DNA from: Vulcanimicrobiota bacterium
GTDB lineage: Bacteria; Vulcanimicrobiota; Xenobia; Xenobiales; JADMJV01
Direction of reading: 5' to 3'
NCBI GenBank assembly: GCA_022842865.1
Contig: JALHOV010000003.1
Location: forward strand, 1-37,748
Length of the DNA: 37,748 bases
Shown here: positions 25,122 to 34,035 of the stretch, piece by piece
Numbering within the stretch: position 1 is the first letter of the stretch
Layout of the letters: every line of letters starts with the position of its first letter
Made by a program: the position numbers and the translations under genes
Notes under the pieces: model-generated
What the model was told of the DNA's origin: nothing
Databases searched by the model: none
The model's input: the letters and a program-made list of their open reading frames with translations, nothing else

Positions 25122-26744
25122 GTGCTGGTCCAACTGGAAATCGAAAACTTTGCCCTGATTGACTCGGTCCAGTTGGAATTCCGCGAAGGTCTGAATGTGC
25201 TCACCGGGGAGACCGGGGCCGGCAAATCCATTGTCCTGGACGCGCTTGGCTTTTTGTTGGGCGACCCGGCTCGCGACGCCGTGAGCAAAAGGGCCCGGGT
25301 CACCGGACGCTTCATGCTCTCCGCCGAAGCCAGGAAATGGCTGGTGGAGCAGGGCTGGGACGAGGACGATGAGGCCATCGCTCTGCGCGAAGTCAGTCCC
25401 GGGGGCCGCAGCCTGTGTCGCCTGAATGGAGCGTTGTGCAGCCTGGCGCAACTGCGCGAGTTGGGCAACCTGATGCTGGAGATCCATAGCCAGCACCAAT
25501 CCAACCGCCTGTTGCGGCCCTCTCGGCATCTCGAGTTGCTGGACCGGCTCTCCGACCATCAACCGCTCTTGGAAGCCTATCGCGATCTTTACCGCGAGTC
25601 GCAAACGACCGAGAAGCAGTTGCTCGAACTCGGGCAGAGCGAACGCGAACGCAATCGCCAGTTGGAATGGTTGCGCTTCGAGGTCCAGGAGATCGAGGAA
25701 GCGAGCCTGCAGCCGGATGAGGACACGGAGATCGAGGCCAACATTCGCCGACTGGCCGCGGCCGAGGAACTGGGTCAACGCTCCCGTCAGGCTCTGCTGC
25801 ACATCGACAACGCCCTCGACGGGGTGGGCCAGGCTCAAAAGCAGCTGAATGCCCTGCTCCGTTTGGACCCGGCCGTTTCCTTCACGGAGCTGGCCTCTCT
25901 CTGTGAGAGCCAGCTGGGTGACCTTTCTCACGCTTTGAATCGCTATCAAGATGAGCTCCAGGGAGAGCCTGAGCAACTCGATCAACTGCAGGCCCGGGCC
26001 GAGTTGCTGCGCACTCTCAAGCGCAAATACGGCTCGGATGTCTCGGCCATTCTCGCCTACGGAGTGGACGCTCGTCAGAAATTGGCCGACCTGGAAAACG
26101 CCGAGGAGAAACTGGAGCATCTCCAGCAACGACAACAAGAGTTGTCGGCGCAGCTCAAGGACCTGGCCGGCCGCCTGACCCTGTCGCGCCAGAAACAGGC
26201 CCGGCTGCTGGAGAAGGAAGTTCAGCTGCAACTGGCCGACCTGAACCTGGAGACCATGCGCTTCGAGGTCCACCAGCAGCCCGGCGAGTTAGGCCCGCAG
26301 GGCGCCGACCAGCTGGAATTTTACCTGGCTCCCAACCCGGGCACGCCGCCGCGCCCTCTGGCCAAGATCGCCTCGGGAGGCGAGTTGTCTCGTATCATGC
26401 TGGCCGTCATCGGCATCTTTGCCAAGTTTGAGCCCCTGACCACGCTGATTTTCGACGAAATTGACGCTGGACTGGGCGGGCGGGCGGCCGAGGCCGTGGC
26501 CCGAAAGCTCGGCCTGTTGGCCAAACAGCGTCAGGTGCTCTGCGTCACCCACCTGGCCGTGATTGCCGCCGCTGGGGACCAGCACATCCGCGTCTCCAAA
26601 GAAAGCGACAACGAGCGCACTCAACTGGAATTGACCACCCTCACCGGCAAGACCCGCGAAGCAGAAATCGCGCGTATGCTCAGCGGTGACGCCGGGGCCG
26701 CCTCCGCCCAGCGCCTGGCCCGGGAGCTCTTGAAAAAGAGCTAG
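25122..26744 (+). CDS. recN: DNA repair ATPase RecN
   Basis: RecN is an SMC-like ATPase acting on double-strand breaks. The 540 residues carry Walker A GETGAGKS near residue 30, a GxxRSLCRLNG segment, a long coiled coil (about 150-360) rich in Glu/Gln/Leu, the signature IASGGELSRIMLA near 418, Walker B TLIFDEIDAGLGG near 440 and the switch VTHLAVIAAAGDQH near 475. It is about 15-20 residues shorter than typical RecN, with the loss spread through the coiled coil. The start is GTG at 25122, seven bases after the regulator stop, so it may be read from the same transcript. Confidence 0.95.
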   Translation: MLVQLEIENFALIDSVQLEFREGLNVLTGETGAGKSIVLDALGFLLGDPARDAVSKRARVTGRFMLSAEARKWLVEQGWDEDDEAIALREVSPGGRSLCRLNGALCSLAQLRELGNLMLEIHSQHQSNRLLRPSRHLELLDRLSDHQPLLEAYRDLYRESQTTEKQLLELGQSERERNRQLEWLRFEVQEIEEASLQPDEDTEIEANIRRLAAAEELGQRSRQALLHIDNALDGVGQAQKQLNALLRLDPAVSFTELASLCESQLGDLSHALNRYQDELQGEPEQLDQLQARAELLRTLKRKYGSDVSAILAYGVDARQKLADLENAEEKLEHLQQRQQELSAQLKDLAGRLTLSRQKQARLLEKEVQLQLADLNLETMRFEVHQQPGELGPQGADQLEFYLAPNPGTPPRPLAKIASGGELSRIMLAVIGIFAKFEPLTTLIFDEIDAGLGGRAAEAVARKLGLLAKQRQVLCVTHLAVIAAAGDQHIRVSKESDNERTQLELTTLTGKTREAEIARMLSGDAGAASAQRLARELLKKS

Positions 26745-26750
26745 TTAGGC

Positions 26751-26769
26751 CGAAGGCCGCTAGCCTTCG
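26751..26769. terminator. hairpin between convergent recN and vapC
   Basis: A perfect 7-bp stem, CGAAGGC at 26751-26757 with GCCTTCG at 26763-26769 and a 5-base loop, fills most of the 31 bases between the two convergent stop codons. There is no T-run on either side, so it may be a weak or factor-assisted terminator. Function is inferred from position. Confidence 0.4.
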
Positions 26770-26775
26770 CTTGAG

Positions 26776-27204
26776 TTAGAGGACGACCAGATGCTGGCTC
26801 TCCGCACCTCGAACCGCGCTCTGAGGAATGCGAGAATCGAAGGTAATCAGTCGTCCCCCGCGCCATACCGCTAAGGAAAGTAGATACAGGTCGGTCAGTT
26901 GACCTGGGCCGTGGATCTTGGACCGGTCAAAGCGTGCCTCTTCCAGAAAGCTCAGGTCATCGGACCAGAATTCATGATGCCGAGTCGTGGTGGCGTTCTC
27001 CAAAAGATCCAGCGCGGCCCGTGTGCTGATTGGCTTTGGATATCTGGGCTGGCTGACGACTCGTAGGAAGCCATTCTGAGTGAGCGGACAAGAGGCCCAT
27101 CCGTCGCGGATATGGGTCTTGAACCAATCGCGGGCCAGTTGGTGGTGAATGTGGGCCTGGTCAAACAGTGCCAGCAGGACATTGACGTCGAAAAGTGCTC
27201 GCAA
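26776..27204 (-). CDS. vapC: VapC-type PIN-domain ribonuclease toxin
   Basis: This 142-residue PIN domain protein is a probable RNA-cleaving toxin. Acidic metal-binding residues are Asp6 (LFDVNVLLAL), Asp in GQLTDLYLLSLAV and Asp in LITFDSRI. CPLTQNGFLRVVSQPRYP is typical of the VapC subgroup seen with short ribbon-helix-helix antitoxins. The start is TTG at 27204, directly abutting the antitoxin stop TAG, so the pair is translated from one message. It looks intact. Confidence 0.88.
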   Translation of the reverse strand: MRALFDVNVLLALFDQAHIHHQLARDWFKTHIRDGWASCPLTQNGFLRVVSQPRYPKPISTRAALDLLENATTTRHHEFWSDDLSFLEEARFDRSKIHGPGQLTDLYLLSLAVWRGGRLITFDSRIPQSAVRGAESQHLVVL

Positions 27205-27447
27205 CTACAGCCCTTCATCGTCCAGCAAGCGGTCGACGATTTCTTTGGTCACGACCACCCCTCGCGGAGGCAGGGGGCGGAACCCATAAAATTCGCTCTC
27301 GCCTTCCCCTGCAACCATCCCCTGGTTTTGGAGCGCTCGCCGAGCCAATTCAGAAATCACCTCGCCACAGGACTTCTTCTCCCGGCGGGCCATCTCACGA
27401 GCCGCGAAGAGTACGTCGTCGGCGATGTCCAAAGTGGTGCGCATCAT
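27205..27447 (-). CDS. vapB: VapB-type antitoxin, ribbon-helix-helix
   Basis: This 80-residue protein has an N-terminal ribbon-helix-helix (RTTLDIADDVLFAAREMA, then KKSCGEVISELARRAL), which would bind its own promoter as a dimer. The C-terminal tail (GFRPLPPRGVVVTKE) would wrap the toxin. The ATG is at 27447 (a second ATG follows immediately). Just upstream, at 27444-27469, the sequence CATCTGATGCTAGCACATCAGATG carries the inverted repeat CATCTGATG/CATCAGATG around GCTAGC, a good candidate for the operator. Confidence 0.87.
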   Translation of the reverse strand: MMRTTLDIADDVLFAAREMARREKKSCGEVISELARRALQNQGMVAGEGESEFYGFRPLPPRGVVVTKEIVDRLLDDEGL

Positions 27448-27469
27448 CTGATGCTAGCACATCAGATGC
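27446..27469. promoter_or_regulatory. palindromic operator candidate of vapBC
   Basis: The sequence around the vapB start contains two inverted arms, CATCTGATG and CATCAGATG, separated by CTAGCA. This is the size and position expected of a site bound by a ribbon-helix-helix antitoxin for autorepression. It overlaps the start codon of vapB and the end of the endonuclease V gene (27462). Binding is inferred. Confidence 0.5.
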
Positions 27470-27953
27470 GCCTCGACAACTGGTCGACCCGCTTGAGCAG
27501 GGTGGGCAGGCGGTAAGGTCCGTGCATCGACAGCACCCGCTCGGCGGCCTTCTCTGCATCCATTCCGCAACTGGTCACCCACAGCGGTTTGCTGCCCCAG
27601 CGACTCACCGGCAGTCCCGGCTCGCCATGGAAGGCGCGTTTGGCCACGCCGACCACCCAGCTTCTACCGCCCAGAGCCTCATAAAGATAGGCTCCCAGGC
27701 CCGGACGCTCGACTCCGAGCCAGCAGAATCCGTCCACCACCACGCCGTCCACGGGGAGCGGCAGGCTTTCCAGGGTCCTCAGCAGCGCAGGCAGTTCGCG
27801 CCGGTAAAAAGCACCCGGTTCATACGCAGCCCCACCCTCCGAGCGCAGGCGCCCCTCGTGCAGAGGCGTGGCGTCCTGCCAGTCCTGAAAGATCAACCAG
27901 CCGGTCTGGGCGTGGTCGTCCCGATAGTCGACGTCGAGGCAAGCGATGTGCAT
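27462..27953 (-). CDS. nfi: short endonuclease V-like protein
   Basis: Endonuclease V nicks DNA near deoxyinosine. The motifs visible in order are CLDVDYRD (catalytic Asp), YEPGAFYRRELPALL (PYxPG and the Glu), VDGVVVDGFCWLGVERPGLG (the central Asp and the loop that is normally DGHGxxHPRxxGLA) and VVGVAKRAFHG. At 163 residues it is clearly shorter than E. coli Nfi (about 223), and the usual DGxGxxHPR is changed to DGFCWLGVERP. It may be a divergent subfamily or have a different substrate. The ATG is at 27953; the next gene on the plus strand begins 66 bases away, so the two are divergent. Confidence 0.75.
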   Translation of the reverse strand: MHIACLDVDYRDDHAQTGWLIFQDWQDATPLHEGRLRSEGGAAYEPGAFYRRELPALLRTLESLPLPVDGVVVDGFCWLGVERPGLGAYLYEALGGRSWVVGVAKRAFHGEPGLPVSRWGSKPLWVTSCGMDAEKAAERVLSMHGPYRLPTLLKRVDQLSRRI

Positions 27954-28019
27954 CGCAGCATTCTACCCCAAACGCTCAAGGGGGGATTCTCCGAACGGCT
28001 TGCAGAACCGGTGTTCTGG

Positions 28020-29312
28020 ATGCAGCAAAAGACACAACTGAGTAATGGCTTAACCGTGGTCAGCGAGCGCGTTCCCGAACTGCGCTCCTGCAGTCTGGGA
28101 ATCTGGTGTGGCGCCGGTTCCCGCTTTGAAACCGACCAGCATGCCGGGCTCTCCCATTTCTTGGAACACATGTTTTTCAAGGGCACCCGGTCGCGCACGG
28201 CCTACGATATCGCCGTCACCATGGACTCCGTGGGCGGCCAACTCAACGCTTTCACCGATCGCGAGCACACCTGTTACTACGCGCGCGTGATGGATCGTCA
28301 CATGCCCATGGCGCTGGACATTCTTTCCGACATGGTCAACCATTCGCTCTTCGAAAACGAGGAGATTGAGCGCGAGAAGGGGGTTGTGCTCGAAGAGATC
28401 AAGATGTACGAAGACACCCCTGACGATCAGGTCTTCGAACTCTTCAATCGCGCCTTCTATCAAAAGCATTCGCTGGGCCGCCCTATCATCGGCTATTCTT
28501 CTCGGGTCAACTCGCTGACTCGTCAGGACCTGGTCGATTACGTCGAGCAGCGCTACCATCCGGGGAATCTGATGATCGCCGCGGCCGGCCAGCTCGATCA
28601 CGACCAGCTGGTGGAACTGGTGGAAAAGCACTTCCGCGGCGCTCGCTCCAACGGAGGGAGTCCCCCCAGCAACCCCGCTCCCACGCCCCATCAGCACCAG
28701 TCCGTTTATCACAAAGCCTGTGAACAGACCTACTTGTGCTTGGGAGCCCCCGGCATCGCTTATGTTGACCCTCGCCGCTACACCATGCTGGTGCTCGACA
28801 GTGTGCTGGGCGGCTGCATGTCGTCCCGGCTTTTTCAAGAGATTCGCGAAAAACGCGGCCTGGTATATTCGGTGAGCACGATTCAGACCGCCCTTTCTGA
28901 CTGCGGTTCTTTTGGCGTTTTTGCTGGCACCAGCGCAGAGAAAGTGCCCGAGGTCCTGAAGGTCTCCCGCGATATCTTTGCCGATGTCGGCGCCAACGGC
29001 ATCACCGATGAGGAGTTGGAGCGCGCCAAGGAGTTGCTCAAAGGCGCCCTGGCCCTCAATTTGGAGTCGACCTCCAGCCGCATGATGCGCATCGCCCGCA
29101 ACAACCTTTACTTTGGACGCTTCGTGCCGGTCGAGGAGACCATCGAGAAGATTGACGCCGTGAGTCATGCCGAGGTCAAAGAACTGGCCGCCTGGCTGCT
29201 CGACCCGGCCCGCTATTCGCTGGCCGCCCTCGGGCCCGTGGCCGAAATTGATGGAATCAAAGCTCAACCTTTACCCGAATCCTACGCACTGACTGGAAAG
29301 AATGCGCTATGA
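28020..29312 (+). CDS. M16-family zinc metallopeptidase
   Basis: This 430-residue processing-protease-like enzyme has the inverted zinc motif HFLEH (46-50) and the distal Glu region ENEEIEREKGVVLEEIKM. The second half has the Arg/Tyr segment EIREKRGLVYSV, typical of active single-gene M16B peptidases. It has no signal peptide. The open frame runs back to 27195, but that part is antisense to vapB and endonuclease V, so the ATG at 28020 (MQQKTQLSNGLTVV) is chosen. The stop overlaps dapB as ATGA; M16 peptidase genes often sit beside lysine-pathway or dut genes. Confidence 0.93.
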   Translation: MQQKTQLSNGLTVVSERVPELRSCSLGIWCGAGSRFETDQHAGLSHFLEHMFFKGTRSRTAYDIAVTMDSVGGQLNAFTDREHTCYYARVMDRHMPMALDILSDMVNHSLFENEEIEREKGVVLEEIKMYEDTPDDQVFELFNRAFYQKHSLGRPIIGYSSRVNSLTRQDLVDYVEQRYHPGNLMIAAAGQLDHDQLVELVEKHFRGARSNGGSPPSNPAPTPHQHQSVYHKACEQTYLCLGAPGIAYVDPRRYTMLVLDSVLGGCMSSRLFQEIREKRGLVYSVSTIQTALSDCGSFGVFAGTSAEKVPEVLKVSRDIFADVGANGITDEELERAKELLKGALALNLESTSSRMMRIARNNLYFGRFVPVEETIEKIDAVSHAEVKELAAWLLDPARYSLAALGPVAEIDGIKAQPLPESYALTGKNAL

Positions 29313-30127
29313 ACACCGAAGACCAGATTCCCGTCATGGTGGCGGGCGCCAATGGCAAAATGGGGCGGGAAGTTGTCCAGACGGTTCTGCAGCAAGTTGA
29401 CCTGAGACTGGTTTCTGCGCTGGGCCACACACGCGGCGTGGGCGAGGATGTCGGCACCATGACCCAGGGCGAGCCGTGCGGCGTGTTCCTGAGCGATAAC
29501 GTCGAGGAATGCACTTCCAAGGCCGCCGGCGGTGTGCTGGTCGATTTTACGTTGGGACCGGCCGTCAAGGACATCGTTCTCTCGGCGTTGCGCCACAACA
29601 TGTCGTGTGTGGTGGGCACCACCGGCCTGCCGCCCACGGATATGGCCGAAATTGAAGAAACCGCCCGCAACCACAATCAATCGGTGTTGCTGGCTCCCAA
29701 CTTCGCACTGGGCGCCGTGCTGATGATGAAATTCGCCCGCGAGGCCTCCAAGTATTTCCGCTGGGCCGAAATTATCGAGCTTCACCACGAGAAAAAGATG
29801 GACGCTCCCAGCGGCACCGCCCGGCGCACCGCTGAAATGATGCGCAAAGCTCGCAGCGACGGCTTCCGGGCCATGGCTCAAGAAGAGGAGTCGGTGAAAG
29901 GCTGCCGCGGCGGATCGATCGGAGGCGTCAGAATTCACTCCGTGCGCATGCCCGGCCTATTGGCTCACCAGCAGGTCATGTTCGGCAGCCACGGCGAGAC
30001 ACTTCTCATACAGCACGACGCCCGCGCCCGCAACGCCTACATGCCGGGTGTGATGCTGGCTATTCAACGCGTCCGCAACCTCACCGGCCTGGTCGAAGGC
30101 CTCGAACACATCCTCGACCTCCCCTAG
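29309..30127 (+). CDS. dapB: 4-hydroxy-tetrahydrodipicolinate reductase
   Basis: DapB makes tetrahydrodipicolinate with NAD(P)H in the lysine and diaminopimelate pathway, which feeds peptidoglycan. The 272-residue protein has the nucleotide loop GANGKMG (14-20), VGTTGL, APNFALGAV and the catalytic signature ELHHEKKMDAPSGTA with His-His and Lys. C-terminal GSIGGVRIHSVRMPG and HGETLLIQHDA are also characteristic. The ATG overlaps the M16 stop. The gene converges on the methyltransferase with a 4-base overlap of stops (CTAG). Confidence 0.95.
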   Translation: MNTEDQIPVMVAGANGKMGREVVQTVLQQVDLRLVSALGHTRGVGEDVGTMTQGEPCGVFLSDNVEECTSKAAGGVLVDFTLGPAVKDIVLSALRHNMSCVVGTTGLPPTDMAEIEETARNHNQSVLLAPNFALGAVLMMKFAREASKYFRWAEIIELHHEKKMDAPSGTARRTAEMMRKARSDGFRAMAQEEESVKGCRGGSIGGVRIHSVRMPGLLAHQQVMFGSHGETLLIQHDARARNAYMPGVMLAIQRVRNLTGLVEGLEHILDLP

Positions 30128-30882
30128 CGGGACCCGGGGCGCAATTCCAGCACCAGCTGGTAGAACGTGAAGACTTGCGGCGAAACGTAGTGGTCGATTA
30201 CATCGCGCACGAACTCCGGGCGGCGCGCCGCCGGCACCTGGCCGTGCCAGTTGACCATGGTGGTGTGGCCCCAGTGCTCGAAGGCCTCGCGGGATTCGAA
30301 GTCCCAGTGTTTCTGGTCGAGGCGATGCTCCACCACTTCCAGGCCAGACTGGGCGGCCCACTCCCGCACCTGCTCCAGGGTGGGATGGCAGAACGGTTTG
30401 GTGTAGCCTTCAAAATGGGAGATCCACTGAGGTAAGCCGCGCACGTCTTCCATGAAATCTTCCAGCGATTTCTGCGGGCCGGCACCCACCAGGCGCAGGT
30501 GGGCCTGGCCTTTGGGCTTTAAACAAGCCGCCAGAGTTGCAAAAACCTGGGGCTGCTCGGCCTCGGGAATCCAGTGCAGCGCATTGAAAGACACAATGCG
30601 ATCCACCGTGGAATTGAGTCGGAAAGTACGCGCATCTCCCTGATAGAAACTGAGATTGTCCAGGCGATGGTGCTCGCGGGCGAAGTCCACCATCGACTCG
30701 GAGTAGTCGACTCCCACCGCCTGCGCCACCAGGGGAGCAATTTGGGCGGTGATCTTGCCGTCGCCGCAGCCCAGGTCGAGGACCTCGTCGCGATGGCGCC
30801 ATTGGAGTTGGGCCAGACTCTCTTCCGCCAGCCATTTCTGCAGGCCCGAGATGGCCGCATACCCTTCCCCGCTCCACTCCAT
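30124..30882 (-). CDS. SAM-dependent class I methyltransferase
   Basis: This 252-residue Rossmann-type methyltransferase has motif I VLDLGCGDGKIT near 32, the Asp of VGVDYSESMV near 53, GDARTF near 80 and VSFNALHWI near 95. It resembles trans-aconitate methyltransferase-like proteins, but the substrate is uncertain. The start is the ATG at 30882 (MEWSGEGYAA), overlapping the TAA of the molybdoenzyme (TAATG), which supports coupling; the frame open to 30942 is antisense-like extension. The stop overlaps that of dapB. Confidence 0.85.
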   Translation of the reverse strand: MEWSGEGYAAISGLQKWLAEESLAQLQWRHRDEVLDLGCGDGKITAQIAPLVAQAVGVDYSESMVDFAREHHRLDNLSFYQGDARTFRLNSTVDRIVSFNALHWIPEAEQPQVFATLAACLKPKGQAHLRLVGAGPQKSLEDFMEDVRGLPQWISHFEGYTKPFCHPTLEQVREWAAQSGLEVVEHRLDQKHWDFESREAFEHWGHTTMVNWHGQVPAARRPEFVRDVIDHYVSPQVFTFYQLVLELRPGSR

Positions 30883-31832
30883 TACGAGACCGTGAAGCGC
30901 ACGCGGCGCACCGAGTTGTTTTCGTAGCCCTGGCTGTTCCACTCGGCTTGCATGGGCTGCTCATTCCCCCGAGCGTCACGCGAAATAGCGTAAGCCTCGT
31001 GTTCTCCCTTGGCTAGCTCCACTCGGGCGGAGAAACCGCGCCAGGCAAACGGCCCGCGATCCTCTGCCAGCTCCACCGGAATCTCGCTTCCGTCTACCAC
31101 CACCCGCACGGAGGAGACCGGAGCGAATCCGCTCCAGGCCCAGCCGCGTACGATCACTGCTCCCGAGACGGACTCTTCATCCTGGGGCGAGACGATCATC
31201 GCCCGGGTCAGCATGGTCGAGACCGGCCGGGCCGGACCCGACACCGGCTTGAACTGATAGTCCTCGACCTGATAGTAGCCCTCAAAAGGCGTCGAAGTCG
31301 GCCGAATTTCCGTCAACCACTTGACCGAGGCCATGGCGTAGTAGCGTGGCACAATCAGGCGCAGCGGACCGCCGTGGGCGACTTGGAGTGGCTCATCGTT
31401 CATGCTGTAAGCCACCAGCAGCGCCGGATCGTAGCAGTCCTGCAGCGGGAGGCTGCGCGCGTATTCCACGTCTCCCCCCTGAAACACCAACTCCACAGTT
31501 CCCTCAGGAGGAGGCGCAAGCTTTAGCAATTCGGGTAAAGGCACGCCCGTCCAGGCGGCATTGGAAACGCCCCGCCAGCCCCAGGCCGTGCCCGGCGGTA
31601 GGGGGTCCATAAACAGGCGGCCGTTGCCGGCGCACTCCAGGGTCACCTCGTGGCGCAAGACCGGCAGATTACGCAACTGCTCCAGGCTGAAGACGCGCCC
31701 ACACACCTGAAGCTCATCGGCAATCAGCGGAAACTCATAGTGGTTGCGGTTAAAAAAGTGCGGCGTGATCGGCTCGCGGAAGTCTTCCCAGGAGGGCTCG
31801 GCGTTCAATGGGCTTTGCGTAACAACGTTCAT
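30882..31832 (-). CDS. sulfite-oxidase-like molybdopterin oxidoreductase
   Basis: This 316-residue protein has the molybdopterin-binding domain of the sulfite oxidase family (about 15-195) and the dimerisation domain with an Ig-like fold (about 205-316). Cys67 in TLECAGNGR is the molybdenum ligand; WGWRGVSNAAWTGVPL and AHGGPLRLIVPRYYAM are other family segments. No signal peptide or Tat motif is visible, so it may be cytoplasmic, or exported with a partner. The electron acceptor and substrate are unknown. The ATG is at 31832. It is coupled to a methyltransferase. Confidence 0.9.
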   Translation of the reverse strand: MNVVTQSPLNAEPSWEDFREPITPHFFNRNHYEFPLIADELQVCGRVFSLEQLRNLPVLRHEVTLECAGNGRLFMDPLPPGTAWGWRGVSNAAWTGVPLPELLKLAPPPEGTVELVFQGGDVEYARSLPLQDCYDPALLVAYSMNDEPLQVAHGGPLRLIVPRYYAMASVKWLTEIRPTSTPFEGYYQVEDYQFKPVSGPARPVSTMLTRAMIVSPQDEESVSGAVIVRGWAWSGFAPVSSVRVVVDGSEIPVELAEDRGPFAWRGFSARVELAKGEHEAYAISRDARGNEQPMQAEWNSQGYENNSVRRVRFTVS

Positions 31833-31881
31833 AACGGGCGGTTCTCGACCAGGATCGAAGTGCCCTTTGCCCGGGAGCGGT

Positions 31882-32697
31882 CTACTTCATCGGAGAAAAG
31901 ACTTGAATCGTCGACACGGAGTCGCCGGCCAGATAGAAGGCGATGCCGCGTTTGGGGTAGATCAGGTTGCCCCCGGTGGTGTCGGGAGCCTTGCCATAGA
32001 TCTTGAGCACCTCGGCTTTGGAACTGCCCGCCTTGAGCCCTTTGGGCGAAATGTAGTCGCCGGTGGTGATGGTGATGGCCATCACCTGGCCGTTGCCCAC
32101 CAGCACGCTCACGAACTTGTCGGGCCAGCTGTAGTTTTTGCCGTCCTTTTTGGGCGCGGCGCCCCAGGCGGATTCGACGTCCGCCACGGCCATCCCGACC
32201 TTCAGGTCGCCGCAGCGTCTGCCGGCCACAATTAGACGATCGCCCTGCAGCGCGGATTGGGCCTCGGCCTTGAAGATGAAGACGCGCTCCACTTTGCCGC
32301 CAGAGTCATAGGCGAAGCCGATGCCGTTGGGATAGGCCACCTGCTGGGGACCGCGCTGGAGCCCGGGCCCTAGAGCCGACTGGACCTGGGAAACGCTGCT
32401 GCCAATGCCCAAACCGCTGGCCATTTTGGCGTTAGCCGACCAGGTGGTGATGCCCAGCACTTTTTTCTTGCCATTGATCAACAGCAAGACATCGCCTTTG
32501 TAGGTCTTCAGGCTGCTCTCCGGGTCGCTCTCGCTGGCTTTTGAAGAGACGGGAGCGCCGAGAGCTGCCTCAGCTTCCGCCTGGTTCTGATTGAGGACGA
32601 CGGGCCCGTAGCCGGTGCCGGGCTTCAATTGCCAATTCTGGGCGCCAACCATGCAGGGGATCAGCAGGAGTAGGACAAGGAATAAACGTTGCGTCAT
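31882..32697 (-). CDS. secreted protein with four SmpA/BamE-like repeats
   Basis: This 271-residue protein has a clear signal peptide ([16 protein letters not shown]) and four repeats of a GxxxGxxxxxVxxxxG type: [46 protein letters not shown] and [14 protein letters not shown]. Each is followed by a short beta part ([26 protein letters not shown]). This pattern is known from BamE/SmpA-like lipid-exposed domains, but there is no lipobox, so the function stays open. The ATG at 32697 is used because it starts the signal peptide; the open frame goes to 32814 but crosses into the icd promoter. The gene is divergent from icd. Confidence 0.8.
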   Translation of the reverse strand: MTQRLFLVLLLLIPCMVGAQNWQLKPGTGYGPVVLNQNQAEAEAALGAPVSSKASESDPESSLKTYKGDVLLLINGKKKVLGITTWSANAKMASGLGIGSSVSQVQSALGPGLQRGPQQVAYPNGIGFAYDSGGKVERVFIFKAEAQSALQGDRLIVAGRRCGDLKVGMAVADVESAWGAAPKKDGKNYSWPDKFVSVLVGNGQVMAITITTGDYISPKGLKAGSSKAEVLKIYGKAPDTTGGNLIYPKRGIAFYLAGDSVSTIQVFSPMK

Positions 32698-32710
32698 TGA
32701 GGCTTCTTTT

Positions 32711-32732
32711 GGGGGAAAGGGGATTTTCCCCC
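32711..32732. promoter_or_regulatory. G/C-rich inverted repeat in the divergent promoter region
   Basis: GGGGGAAA at 32711-32718 pairs with TTTCCCCC at 32725-32732 across a 6-base gap, between the divergent starts of the secreted repeat protein (32697) and icd (32789). It could be an operator for either gene or form a hairpin in a leader RNA. No run of T follows on the plus strand. It is otherwise the only marked element in the 91-base gap. Confidence 0.45.
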
Positions 32733-32788
32733 CGGGAGCAAAGGCGCGGCTTCCAATCCCACCTACGATTCCAAGGAGTAAGCGACTT

Positions 32789-34035
32789 ATGGCTGGAGAG
32801 AAAATTAGCATCAAAGACGGCGTTCTGACTGTGCCGGATCATCCCATCATCCCCTTCGTGATCGGGGACGGAACGGGTCCTGACATTTGGAAGTCCTCGG
32901 TACGGGTGCTCGACGCGGCTGTGGAAAAAGCTTACGGCGGCAAGCGCAAGATCGAATGGAAAGAAGTCTATGCCGGCGAGTTGGCCCACAAAAAATTCGA
33001 CAACTGGCTACCTGACGAGACGGTTGAAGCCTTCCGCGAGTACCTGGTTGGTATCAAAGGCCCCCTGACCACCCCGGTCGGAGGTGGCATCCGCTCCCTC
33101 AACGTGGCCCTGCGCCAGATGCTTGATCTCTACACCTGTCTGCGCCCTGTGCGCTACTTTGCCGGCACCCCCTCGCCCGTCAAATCGCCCGAGAAGGTCG
33201 ATATGGTGATCTTCCGAGAGAACACCGAGGACATCTACGCCGGCATCGACTTCGAAGCCGGCAAAGAGAAGGCTATGAAGATCCTTGAGTTTCTCAAGAA
33301 AGAAATGCCAGCGGACTTCAAGAAAATTCGTTACGGCGCGGAGGATATTGCCAGCGTGGGAGTTGGCATCAAGCCGGTCTCCCGCCACGGCACCGAGCGT
33401 CTGGTGCGCTCGGCCATCGATTATGCCGTCAAGCACAACAAAAAGAGCGTAACCTTCGTGCACAAGGGCAACATTATGAAATACACGGAAGGCGCCTTCC
33501 GCGACTGGGGCTACGACCTGGCCAAGAAAGAGTACGGCGCGGTGGAAATCGATGGTGGACCCTGGTGCAAGCTGCCGAACGGCTGCATCATCAAGGATGC
33601 CATCGCCGACATCACCCTGCAGCAGGTGCTGACCCGTCCCGAGGACTTTGACGTGATCGCCACCTTGAACCTGAACGGCGACTACCTGTCCGACGCTCTG
33701 GCGGCCCAGGTGGGCGGAATCGGTATCGCGCCCGGCGGCAACATCAACTACATCACCGGCCACGCCATCTTCGAAGCCACCCACGGCACCGCCCCAAGTA
33801 TGCCGATCTGGACAAGGTGAATCCCGGCTCGGTCGTTCTCTCGGGCGAGATGATGTTGCGCTACCTGGGCTGGGGCGAAGCCGCCGACCTGGTCATTGCC
33901 GGCCTGGATGGCGCCATCGCCTCCAAGCGCGTGACCTACGACTTTGCCCGCCTGATGCAGGGAGCCACCGAGATCAAGTGCTCTGAGTTCGGCGACAACA
34001 TTATCGGTCACATGACCACCAAGGCCGCCGTCTGA
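32789..34035 (+). CDS. icd: isocitrate dehydrogenase (NADP type), frameshifted
   Basis: Isocitrate dehydrogenase converts isocitrate to 2-oxoglutarate in the TCA cycle. The sequence gives [23 protein letters not shown] (Ser103, the residue phosphorylated by AceK in E. coli), [26 protein letters not shown] and [19 protein letters not shown]. There the frame breaks; a second frame resumes with [20 protein letters not shown] and runs to 34035. Adding one base at 33792-33797 (near CCCC) restores a 415-residue protein, matching E. coli Icd (416). The Lys-Tyr after GTAP, which favours NADP, lies exactly at the break. As a core enzyme, this is more likely a sequence error than a true loss. The ATG is supported by AAGGAG at 32773-32778. 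Confidence 0.93.

Noticed and set aside
27195..28019. N-terminal 275-residue extension of the M16 peptidase
   Set aside because: It is antisense to vapB and the endonuclease V gene, is Arg/Ser/Pro rich and lacks family resemblance.
33785..33825. Programmed ribosomal frameshift in icd
   Set aside because: No slippery heptamer or downstream pseudoknot is evident, and Icd is not known to use one; a missing base is simpler.
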